Shown one piece after another: positions 34,437 through 42,013 of a stretch of DNA of 64,000 bases (position 1 is the first letter of the stretch; every line of letters starts with the position of its first letter). Where the stretch lies: the NCBI GenBank assembly GCA_963712905.1, contig CAVQJU010000008.1:310001-374000 (forward strand), given 5' to 3'. The notes beneath the pieces are model-generated. The model saw only the letters and a list, made by a program, of their open reading frames with translations, was not told where the DNA came from and did not search any database. Position numbers and translations under genes: made by a program. Source of the stretch: CAVQJU01 sp963712905. GTDB lineage: Bacteria; Acidobacteriota; Vicinamibacteria; Vicinamibacterales; CAVVIG01.

Positions 34437-35374
34437 AACTCTCCGGATAACCATTTGTATTCGGCCGCGATTCCCTCTTCAAGCCCGACCGTCGGTTTGA
34501 ACCCGAGGTCGGCCTGCGCGAGCGACGTGTCGGCATAGGTGTGCCGCATGTCGCCCTTCTGCGCGGGATCCACCGTGAGCCGCGGCGTACGGCCGGCCAC
34601 GCGACCGATCATCTCGAAGACCTGATTGATCGAGACGCGCGATCCACCTCCGATATTGTACACGCGGCCGGGGACGCCTCGAACGGCCGCGGCCGCCGTC
34701 GCCGCCACCGCATCGTGCACATACGTGAAGTCGCGTGTCTGTTCGCCGTCGCCGTACACCGTAATTGCGTCGCCGCGCGCCGTAGCGCGCAGGAACTTAT
34801 GGAAGCCCATGTCGGGCCGCTGACGCGGTCCGTACACGGTGAAATACCGCAGCGACACGGTCGGCACGCCGTAGTTCGCATGATAGAGATAGCAGAGTTG
34901 CTCGCCAGCGAGCTTGGTCACCCCGTACGGCGAGACCGGCTGAGGCAGCGCGTCCTCGCGCATCGGCATCGCGACGTTGTCGCCGTACACCGACGAGCTC
35001 GACGCGTACACGATGCGCTCGAGCGTGGGCACGCGGCAGGCGGCTTCAAGGAGCACCTGCGTCGCCTCGATGTTGTTGACCGTGTACACCGCGAAGTCCG
35101 CGCCCCAGCTTTTCCGGACGCCGGCCTGCGCCGCCAGGTGGAACACGTGCGTGCGATCGGCCAGCAACCCCGCGAGGTCGGCATCCCGGATCGTCGATTC
35201 GACGAAGCGGAAGCGCGGCCGGCCGTTGAGGCCGGCGAGGTTCCGCTCTTTCACGGGCCGCGGGTAGTAGTCCGTGAAGCAGTCGAGCCCCACGACGTCT
35301 GCGCCGTCGGCAATCAGTCGTTCGGCGAGGGTCGATCCGATGAAACCGGCCACACCGGTCACGAGTGCTTTCAT
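34433..35374 (-). CDS. NAD-dependent sugar epimerase/dehydratase (UDP-glucuronate epimerase-like)
   Basis: 313 residues from the ATG at 35374. An extended short-chain dehydrogenase: Rossmann motif VTGVAGFIGSTLAERLI, HLAAQAGVRKSW, YASSSSVYGDN, catalytic Tyr-x3-Lys in SPYGVTKLAGE and LRYFTVYGPRQRPDM. The motifs A-G-V-R-x-S and Y-G-P-R-Q-R-P-D-M are characteristic of UDP-glucuronate 4-epimerases and related UDP-sugar 4-epimerases. It would provide nucleotide sugars for surface polysaccharide, in keeping with the nearby manB operon. The ATG overlaps the stop of ybgC (ATGA) and its stop overlaps the bamD start. Confidence 0.85.
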   Translation of the reverse strand: MKALVTGVAGFIGSTLAERLIADGADVVGLDCFTDYYPRPVKERNLAGLNGRPRFRFVESTIRDADLAGLLADRTHVFHLAAQAGVRKSWGADFAVYTVNNIEATQVLLEAACRVPTLERIVYASSSSVYGDNVAMPMREDALPQPVSPYGVTKLAGEQLCYLYHANYGVPTVSLRYFTVYGPRQRPDMGFHKFLRATARGDAITVYGDGEQTRDFTYVHDAVAATAAAAVRGVPGRVYNIGGGSRVSINQVFEMIGRVAGRTPRLTVDPAQKGDMRHTYADTSLAQADLGFKPTVGLEEGIAAEYKWLSGEL

Positions 35375-35772
35375 GCAAAGAGTTCCTTGACGTGTGCGGG
35401 CAGCCGGCACGGCCGGCCGCTTCGATCGACCGCCGCGTGGACGGTCTGCCCGGTGGCCACCGTCTGGCTGTCGAGCGGCCTGACGATTTCGTACGCGAAC
35501 GCCACACGCACCGGCGACACGAGCGTTCCCGTCGTTCGAATCTCGAGATCGTCATCGTAGCGGGCCGGCTGCTTGTATTCGCAGTGCGCTTCGATGACCG
35601 GCAGCGAGAAACCCTCGGCTTCCATCTCGCGGTACGTGACGCCCGTGCCGCGCAGCAGGTCCGTGCGCCCGACCTCGAACCACACGAAGTAGTTCGAGTG
35701 GTAGACCACGCCCATCTGGTCGGTCTCCGCGTAGCGGACGCGCACCCGCGAGACAGACGAATGGGCGGTCAA
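35371..35772 (-). CDS. ybgC: YbgC-type acyl-CoA thioesterase
   Basis: A 133-residue hotdog-fold protein. VRVRYAETDQMGVVYHSNYF carries the 4-hydroxybenzoyl-CoA thioesterase signature, with the catalytic Asp in ETDQMG. The rest (RTDLLRGTGVTYREMEAEGF, then ARYDDDLEI) fits YbgC. The family hydrolyses short acyl-CoA and is linked to the Tol-Pal envelope system and phospholipid metabolism. The start is a TTG whose TTGA overlaps the stop of rpe. It is intact and coupled on both sides within the leftward operon. Confidence 0.87.
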   Translation of the reverse strand: MTAHSSVSRVRVRYAETDQMGVVYHSNYFVWFEVGRTDLLRGTGVTYREMEAEGFSLPVIEAHCEYKQPARYDDDLEIRTTGTLVSPVRVAFAYEIVRPLDSQTVATGQTVHAAVDRSGRPCRLPAHVKELFA

Positions 35773-36452
35773 CGGGCAACCGGAGAGGTGAGAGCCGCCG
35801 CGGCCGCCGCCTTGAGGTCTCGCGTGGCGCGCTCGGGATCGGGCGAATTGAACACGGCCGCCCCGGCGACGATCATCCGGGCGCCCGCCGATACGACCCG
35901 GCCGATGTTTCCCAGGTCCACGCCGCCGTCGATCTCGATCGGCGCCGGGTTCCCTGCACGATCGAGCAGCGCACGCACCTCTCTCAGCTTGGACTCGCTC
36001 CGAGGGATGAAAGTCTGGCCTCCGAACCCGGGGTTGACCGACATGACGAGGATGAAATCCACGTCGGCGGCGATGTCGTGGAGGGCCGCGACGGGCGTTG
36101 ACGGGTTCAGAACCACACCGGCTTTGACACCGAGCGCCTTGATGGCGTGCACCGTCCGGTGCAGGTGCGGCAGCACTTCGGCGTGGACCGACAGGTACGA
36201 GGCGCCGGCCCTGGCGAAGGCGTCGATGTAGCGATCGGGCTCGGTGATCATCAGGTGCACGTCGAGCGGCACCTTGGCGACCCGCTTGAGCGACGCGACG
36301 ACGGGCGGGCCGATCGTGATGTTCGGCACGAAGTGCCCGTCCATGACGTCGACGTGGATCAGGTCCGCGCCGCCGCGTTCGACGGCCGCCACGGCGTCGC
36401 CGAGCGCTGCGAAATCGGCGGACAGAATCGAAGGCGCGAGGAGGACGCTCAC
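35769..36452 (-). CDS. rpe: Ribulose-phosphate 3-epimerase
   Basis: A 227-residue TIM barrel. LAPSILSADF, IHVDVMDGHFVPNITIGP, VHLMITEPDRYI, SVNPGFGGQTFIP and EIDGGVDLGNI include the metal ligands (His, Asp, His, Asp) of the family. It interconverts ribulose 5-phosphate and xylulose 5-phosphate in the pentose phosphate pathway. The GTG start overlaps the PASTA gene stop (GTGA). The C-terminus is Ala-rich. Confidence 0.95.
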   Translation of the reverse strand: MSVLLAPSILSADFAALGDAVAAVERGGADLIHVDVMDGHFVPNITIGPPVVASLKRVAKVPLDVHLMITEPDRYIDAFARAGASYLSVHAEVLPHLHRTVHAIKALGVKAGVVLNPSTPVAALHDIAADVDFILVMSVNPGFGGQTFIPRSESKLREVRALLDRAGNPAPIEIDGGVDLGNIGRVVSAGARMIVAGAAVFNSPDPERATRDLKAAAAAALTSPVAR

Positions 36453-37171
36453 CGGCTCACCTCGAGGGAAATCGGCTCGCCCGGCGCGATTTGGAAGCCG
36501 GCCGGCGGGTTCTGGCGCAGCACAATCCCCGCCGGAATGCCGGGATACGGGTTCGAGCCGACGACGGCCATCCGGAAGCCGCGCTGGCGGAGGGCTTCGG
36601 CCGCCCGGTCGCCGTTCACGCCGATGAGATCGGGCATCACGTAGGTCGCGCCACGGTCGCTTCGGTTCACGAGCAGCGCGACCGACGCGCCGGGGCTCTT
36701 CGCCGGCGGCTCCTGCGCGACGACGACATCCGCAGGGAAGTCCTTCGATCGGATCTCGGACAGGGCGCTCAGCCCGAAGCCGTTCTGGGTCAGCCGGAGT
36801 TGCGCCGTCCGCTCGGACTCGCCGGTGACGCCGGGTACGTTCGTCGCGCGCGGCCCGGCGCTCAGCCAGACCCTGACGGTTCGCTGACGGCGGGCGGTCG
36901 AGCCGGCAGCCGGCTCCTGCGCCAGAACGCGGCCGGCGGCGATCTTCGGGTCAGTCCGTTTCGAGTCGTCCACTTTCACGGCGAGGCCGAGGCCCGCCGC
37001 GGCGGTGGTGGCTTCGTTCGCGGTCCGGTTGGTGAAGTCGGGAACCGGCACCTCGCTCGCGCGGAGCGCCAGGCGCATGGAGGCCGCCGCAAACAGGACG
37101 TAGGTGGCGACGAGCGCGCCGGCGAGCACCAGCAGCTTGCCTGCGCTCCACACGCGCGTAGTGAGTGCCAT
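36449..37171 (-). CDS. Membrane-anchored PASTA-repeat protein
   Basis: 240 residues: an N-terminal membrane helix (LLVLAGALVATYVLFAAASM) and three PASTA domains (about 42-108, 109-175, 176-240). Each has the V-P-[DG]-[FVL]...G and Q-x-P-x-[AP]-G pattern: VPDFTNRTANEA with LAQEPAAGS, VPGVTGESERTA with VAQEPPAKS, MPDLIGVNGDRA with LRQNPPAGF. In serine/threonine kinases and PBPs such domains sense peptidoglycan, but there is no kinase domain here. Its place in the def-fmt-rsmB-PASTA-rpe order recalls the def-fmt-sun-pasta-kinase-rpe arrangements of other phyla, with the kinase missing. Confidence 0.85.
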   Translation of the reverse strand: MALTTRVWSAGKLLVLAGALVATYVLFAAASMRLALRASEVPVPDFTNRTANEATTAAAGLGLAVKVDDSKRTDPKIAAGRVLAQEPAAGSTARRQRTVRVWLSAGPRATNVPGVTGESERTAQLRLTQNGFGLSALSEIRSKDFPADVVVAQEPPAKSPGASVALLVNRSDRGATYVMPDLIGVNGDRAAEALRQRGFRMAVVGSNPYPGIPAGIVLRQNPPAGFQIAPGEPISLEVSR

Positions 37172-37193
37172 CGACCTTAAATCGTACTACAGG

Positions 37194-38571
37194 TCAGACG
37201 GCGTTCGCGCCATCTGACCGCTCGAGGACGGCGCCAAAGAACGCCTCCAGACCGTGCCGGTGGGGAAGGGTCCGAAGGCAGCCACGCGGGTCCACAACTT
37301 CCGCGGGGACGCCCGCAATCGTCCGCGCGTCGACAAGCTTAAAGGCGTCGCTCGCGGCAAGGAAGCTCTCGACGACGTGTTCGTTCTCTTCGGGCTCGCT
37401 CGAACACGTCGCGTAGATCAGGCGCCCGCCGGGCGCGACGCAGGCCGCGGCGTGCTCCAGCATGCGGCGCTGAGCCGCTGCAAGGACGGCGAAGTCTTCC
37501 TCGCGCCGCCGCCAGCGGATGTCGGGGTCGCGCCGCAGCGTGCCGAGCCCCGAGCAGGGCGCATCGAGCGAGCACGCGGGAGAACGGGCGCGAGAACGGA
37601 AGGGCGGTGGTGGCATCCGCCTGAACGATACGGACCGTCGTCGCGCCGCTGTCGGCGACGGTTCGCTCGAGCAACTCGATGCGTTTCTGCCGGACGTCGC
37701 ACGCGACGATGAGACCGCTGTCCGACATGGCGGCCGCGATGGCCGTGGTCTTCCCGCCGGGCGAGGCGCAGCAATCCAGGACGCGATCGCCGGCATGGGC
37801 ATCGACGAGCAGCGACACGAGCTGCGACGCCTCGTCCTGCACGACGAACAAGCCAGGTGGCATCATGCCAGCGGCGTGGCCGAGGGGCTGTCCGGCCTCG
37901 ACGATGAGCGCATCGGGCGCGAAGCGGCCGGGCACAACCGTGATCTCGTGCGCCACCAGGCGTTCCGCCAGCGCCTCCGGAGCGGTCCTCAGGCGGTTCG
38001 CGCGAAGCGTCAGGCGCGCCTGCGTGTTGTTGAATTGCAGCCAGCGTTCGGTGTCCGCGAATCCGAAGCGATCCAGCCAGCGTGAGACCAGCCAGCGGGG
38101 ATGCGAGAGCGCGATCGAGAGGTAGTCGAGCGCCGCCGCGCGGTCTGCCGTGTCGGCCGGGCGGTGTGGAAGCAGCAGCGCCGCCCGCTTTCGTGAGAGC
38201 GATCGGAGCACGGCGTTGACGAACCCCGAGGCGCTCCGCTTCCTCGCCTTGCGAGTCAGCTCGACCGCGTCGTCCACGACGGCCGAGGCCGGCACGCGCG
38301 TGAGGTAAAGCAGTTGGTACGCGCTGAGGCGCAGAATGGACACGACCTCGGGATCGAGCCGATCGATGGATCGTGACGACGCCGCCTCGATGAGATGGTC
38401 GAGCGAGGCGCGCCACCGCTCGACACCCGTCGCGATCTCGGCCGCGAGGGCCTTGTCGCGGTCGTCGTCGAGCGTGCCGCGCGATCGAGCGATGGCCGCC
38501 GGAAGGTCTGCGCGTCCCGCCGCCACGGCATTCACGATGTCGAACGCCGCGACGCGCGCCCGGGCGATCAT
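37194..38571 (-). pseudogene. rsmB: 16S rRNA (m5C967) methyltransferase, frameshifted
   Basis: An N-terminal NusB-like domain (about 1-140; RKRSASGFVNAVLR) is followed by a Rossmann methyltransferase with QDEASQLV and CASPGGKTT (SAM binding). The frame then breaks in the expected 'R-V-L-L-D-A-P-C-S-G' region: an extra base near 37569 shifts it, and the remainder (LDAPCSGLGTLRRDPDIRW with motif IV Cys, and TCSSEPEENE with motif VI Cys) continues to a stop at 37194. Both catalytic Cys motifs survive in the second frame. Without the extra base the protein is full length, so this is either a recent mutation or a sequencing error. The ATG overlaps the fmt stop (ATGA). Confidence 0.88.
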
Positions 38572-39527
38572 GCCGGCGCGCGAAGACGTGCGCCCTGCCG
38601 CAGATCGCCGTGACCCGCGAGGAATTCGCGGGCCGGCATCGGCCGCTTGCCTTCGGCCTGGAGCTCCAGGAGGTTGAGGACACCGGCGCCCGTGGCAACG
38701 CGAAGGCGATCCCCGCTCGCCTCGAGGACTGTTCCAGGCTCGCTGCCAGCGACGCCGGCCGATGGCGTCGAGCGGAGCAGGATCAGCCGTTTGTCGCCGA
38801 GGAAGGTGAACCCATGCGGCCAGGGATGAAGACCGCGGATGCGGTTGTGGATCTGCTCAGCGGGGAGCGCCCAGTCGATCGCGCCATCGTCCTTCGTCAA
38901 CCGGCGGGCGTACGTCGCATCGGCGTCATTCTGGGCCAGCTCCGGGACCCGGCCGTCGACGAGGCGTTCGATCGTCGAGACGGCGAGCGCTGCACCGATG
39001 CGCGCGAGGTCGTGTTCGACACCCTCGCTGGTCTCGTCCGGGCCGATCGGGCGGCGGGCCGTCGCCAGCATGGGGCCGGCGTCGAGCGCCCTGACCACCT
39101 TCATGATCGTGATGCCGGTTTCGCGCTCGCCGGCGATGATCGCGCGATGGACAGGCGCCGCGCCCCGGTAGCGCGGAAGCAGCGACGCGTGGACGTTCAC
39201 CATGCCGAGGCGCGGCACGGCCAGAACGGTGTCCGTCAGGATCTTGCCGTACGCCGCCACGACGCCCAGGTCCGCGTTCATCGCCGACAGCGCCGCGACG
39301 AAGTCGATGTCCTTCATCGAGTCCGGCTGCAGAACCGCCACGCCTGCGGCCGTGGCCGACGCCTTGACCGGCGCAGCGGTCGTCTTCTGCCCGCGCCCTC
39401 GCGGCCGGTCCGGCTGGGTGACAACGCCGACGACCGCATGTCGCGAGGCAAGCAGGGCCTCGAGAGTGGGCACGGCAAACGCCGGGGTCCCGAAGAAGAC
39501 AATGCGCAAAGGGGCGGCGTCTACCAT
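38568..39527 (-). CDS. fmt: Methionyl-tRNA formyltransferase
   Basis: 319 residues, intact. LRIVFFGTPAFAVPTLEALL, then VTQPDRPRGRG, and the formyl-folate-binding stretch GMVNVHASLLPRYRGAAPV with GERETGITIM include the catalytic Asn-His-Asp region. A C-terminal OB-like domain follows (RGLHPWPHGFTFL). It formylates initiator Met-tRNA for translation initiation. It overlaps def by 7 bp and rsmB by 4 bp, the usual bacterial def-fmt-rsmB order. Confidence 0.95.
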   Translation of the reverse strand: MVDAAPLRIVFFGTPAFAVPTLEALLASRHAVVGVVTQPDRPRGRGQKTTAAPVKASATAAGVAVLQPDSMKDIDFVAALSAMNADLGVVAAYGKILTDTVLAVPRLGMVNVHASLLPRYRGAAPVHRAIIAGERETGITIMKVVRALDAGPMLATARRPIGPDETSEGVEHDLARIGAALAVSTIERLVDGRVPELAQNDADATYARRLTKDDGAIDWALPAEQIHNRIRGLHPWPHGFTFLGDKRLILLRSTPSAGVAGSEPGTVLEASGDRLRVATGAGVLNLLELQAEGKRPMPAREFLAGHGDLRQGARLRAPA

Positions 39528-40029
39528 TTACCCGCGCGCGTGAGCTTGCGAATCCGTCGGAGGATCATGTCGCGCTTGATTCCGCGCAGGTGATCGATGA
39601 ACAGCCTGCCGTCGAGGTGATCCATCTCGTGCTGGAACGCGCGCGCCAGCAGTTCCTGGCCTTCGCGCACCTCTTCGGCGCCGCTGCGATTCAGGCCCTT
39701 GACGACGGCCCGCATCGGCCGGACGACCGTTGCGTTGAAGCCCGGCACGCTCAGGCAGCCTTCCTCCTCGAGCTGCATCCCGTCCCGGACACGAACTCCG
39801 GGTTCACCATCGCGATGAGCCCGGCCGGGTCGCGCCCCATCGAGAGGTCGACGACGAAGATCCGCAGCGGTACGCCGACCTGCGGGGCCGCCAGGCCGAC
39901 GCCGGGCGCCGCGTACATCGTCTCGATCATGTCGTCGATGAGCCGCTCGATGCCCGAGGTGATCGCCTCGACCCGACGGGCCGGTTCGAGGAGCACGCTG
40001 TCGCCATATTTGAGGATGGGGAGGATCAC
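39521..40029 (-). pseudogene. def: Peptide deformylase, frameshifted
   Basis: The N-terminal part from the GTG at 40029 (ILPILKYGDSVLLEPARRVE, with GVGLAAPQVG motif 1) runs to MVNPEFV. One base is then missing near 39791. The second frame continues VRDGMQLEEEGCLSVPG (motif 2) and QHEMDHLDGRLFIDHL (motif 3, HExxH metal site) to the stop at 39521. All three motifs and metal ligands (Cys, His, His) exist, split over two frames. Deformylase removes the formyl group from nascent proteins and is normally essential, so an indel error in the sequence is more likely than a real loss. The repeat-bounded GxxExxY element begins 20 bp upstream of its start. Confidence 0.88.
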
Positions 40030-40048
40030 GGTGTCAGAACGAAAGACG

Positions 40049-40085
40049 ACGTTGAACGCAGAGCACGCGGAGCACGCAGAGAGAG
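40049..40085. repeat. Left arm of repeat-bounded GxxExxY element
   Basis: Begins ACGTTGAACGCAGAG, followed by CACGCGGAGCACGCAGAG. It is an inverted partner of 40612-40646 and matches the left arm of 32760-32843 over its first 15 bases. Confidence 0.75.
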
Positions 40086-40126
40086 CGGACGATCATGAAG
40101 AAAACAGACGAATTCCCAGAGCGCGA

Positions 40127-40550
40127 CTACTCCGGAAAGTCGAGGACTACCCGCCGAATTCCATCGCGAGTGAGCCAGGCGACGTTGAAATTCATGAGCA
40201 GGCCGACATGGCATCCGGAGAATCGCAGATACGACAGCAATTGGGCCAGATGTACGCGCTCCAGCTTCTCGATCGACTTGACCTCGACGACGACAGCGTC
40301 TTCTACAAGAAGATCCAATCGATATCCGTAGTTCAGCAGCTGCGCCTTGTAAGTGAGAGGCAACAGCTTTTGCCGTTCGATCTTGAGGCCACGCTCCAGG
40401 AGCTCCAGCGCGAGGCAGCGCTCTGTACGCTCTTTCGAGCATTCCAGGCCCAAGCTCGCGATGAACCTCGATTGCGGCACCGATGATCGTCTCGGTAAGA
40501 TCGTTCAGCCGGTGAGACACGGGGATGGGCTTCTGCAATTCCCGTGACAA
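40127..40550 (-). pseudogene. GxxExxY protein (PD-(D/E)XK nuclease-like), frameshifted
   Basis: The N-terminal frame reads LNDLTETIIGAAIEVHRELG and GMLERAY, the latter being the name-giving G-x-x-E-x-x-Y motif. An extra base near 40424 then shifts the frame, and the rest reads RCLALELLERGLKIERQKLL, YRLDLLVEDAVVVEVKSIEK and LNYGYRL before ending VVLDFPE. The second part contains an Asp and an E-V-K in the D-x(10)-E-x-K spacing of PD-(D/E)XK nuclease folds. The family role is unknown. The start is uncertain: a TTG at 40550 or a GTG at 40520. The gene lies between inverted copies of a GCAGAG repeat, in the gap between aroC and def. Confidence 0.8.
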
Positions 40551-40611
40551 CCTGATCGGCCGCGCGTTCGGCGTAAGGTATCTGAAGCATCCTCGAGAGT
40601 TGCAAATTCTT

Positions 40612-40646
40612 CACTCTCTGCGTGCTCTGCGTGCTCCGCGTTCTAC
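40612..40646. repeat. Right arm of repeat-bounded GxxExxY element
   Basis: On the minus strand it begins ACGTAGAACGCGGAGCACGC. The TAG inside ACGTAG is the stop codon of aroC, so the arm supplies the last codons of that gene. The same arm start occurs at 32843 downwards. Confidence 0.75.
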
Positions 40647-41860
40647 GTGGTAATTGTCTTTGTGAACCTGGCGGTCGTCCGCTCCCGGGTGGCCTGCCAG
40701 TTGGCCCGCAGTTCCTCGATCGAGTCGCCGCCGAATTTCTCGAGCAACGCGTCCGCCAGGACGAAGGCGACCATGGCCTCCGCCACGACGGCCGCCGCCG
40801 GAACGGCGCACACGTCGCTGCGCTCGATCGCCGCGGGACTCTCGGCCATCGTCGTGAGATCGACCGAGCGGAGGGGCTTCATCAACGTCGCGATAGGCTT
40901 CATGTAGATCGAAACCCGCAGATCCTCGCCGTTGGTGACGCCCCCTTCGAGCCCGCCGGCGTTGTTCGTCGGCCGGGTCACGTTGACGCCGCCGGCCGGC
41001 GGCGCCCCGGCGTGCGGGAGGATTTCGTCGTGCACGCGCGAGCCCGGCAGGACGGCGGCGGTCGGGCCGCGGCCGATCCCCACGGCCTTGATGGCCGGAA
41101 TCGACATCAGGGCTTGCGCCAGCCGGCCGTCGAGCTTGCGGTCCCACTGGACGTAGCTCCCGAGCCCGGGCGGCACGCCTCGCGCGATGACCTCGAAGCT
41201 TCCGCCCATCGTATCGCCGGCATCGCGGGCGCGATCGATGGCCGCGATCATCTCGAGTTCGAGCGCGGGATCCGCGCAGTGGAGCGGCGCGTCCGGGCTG
41301 ATGTCGCGCGCCTGCTCGAAGGTGATGCTCAGGGGATCGGCGATCGAGACGGCGCCAATCGCGAACACGTGGCTGACGATGCGCGCGCCGACGGCGGCCA
41401 GCAACTGCCGTGCGAGCGAACCGACGGCCACGCGGGCGGCCGTCTCGCGGGCGCTGGCACGTTCGAGCACGTTACGGATGTCGTCGTGCCCGTATTTCAC
41501 GACGCCCGCCAGATCGGCGTGGCCGGGGCGCGGCCGCGTGACCGCCGGCCGATCCGCGCCCGTGGCGCCCTCCGGCTGCGCGGGCTCGACGTGCATCGTC
41601 TTCTGCCAGTTTTCCCAATCCTTGTTGAGGATCATCAGCGCGATTGGCGCGCCGGTAGTCACGCCGTGGCGGACGCCGCTCAGCGCTTCCGCCCTGTCGG
41701 ACTCGATCGCCATACGCCGACCACGGCCGTAGCCGCCCTGCCGGCGCCGGAGTTCCGCGGTGACCGCATCGAAATCGAGCGTCAGGCCGGCTGGCATGCC
41801 GTCGAGAATGGCGACGAGCGCTTTGCCGTGCGACTCGCCGGCGGTGAGAAATCGCAGCAT
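40643..41860 (-). CDS. aroC: Chorismate synthase
   Basis: 405 residues. LRFLTAGESHGKALVAILDG, RRRQGGYGRGRRM, SGVRHGVTTGAPI, TRPRPGHADLAGVVKYGHDDIRN and RASARETAARVA are the family's FMN- and substrate-binding motifs. It converts 5-enolpyruvylshikimate 3-phosphate to chorismate, the branch point for the trp genes at 54-63 kb. It is not linked to them and heads the def-fmt run instead, separated by the GxxExxY element. The C-terminus (FTKTITT) ends at a TAG contributed by the repeat arm. Confidence 0.96.
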   Translation of the reverse strand: MLRFLTAGESHGKALVAILDGMPAGLTLDFDAVTAELRRRQGGYGRGRRMAIESDRAEALSGVRHGVTTGAPIALMILNKDWENWQKTMHVEPAQPEGATGADRPAVTRPRPGHADLAGVVKYGHDDIRNVLERASARETAARVAVGSLARQLLAAVGARIVSHVFAIGAVSIADPLSITFEQARDISPDAPLHCADPALELEMIAAIDRARDAGDTMGGSFEVIARGVPPGLGSYVQWDRKLDGRLAQALMSIPAIKAVGIGRGPTAAVLPGSRVHDEILPHAGAPPAGGVNVTRPTNNAGGLEGGVTNGEDLRVSIYMKPIATLMKPLRSVDLTTMAESPAAIERSDVCAVPAAAVVAEAMVAFVLADALLEKFGGDSIEELRANWQATRERTTARFTKTITT

Positions 41861-42013
41861 CGAAGCGTCATTCTAACCGAAAAAATTGCGAGGCCCGGCC
41901 GCGCGGCCTGTACACAGCGCTGGCAGTTGCTTAGCAACTCGCGCGATTCCGCTCGGAACGCTGCCGGGCGGTGATCTTGCACAGGCCCTCGCCATGTGTG
42001 AGGCGCGCGCACG

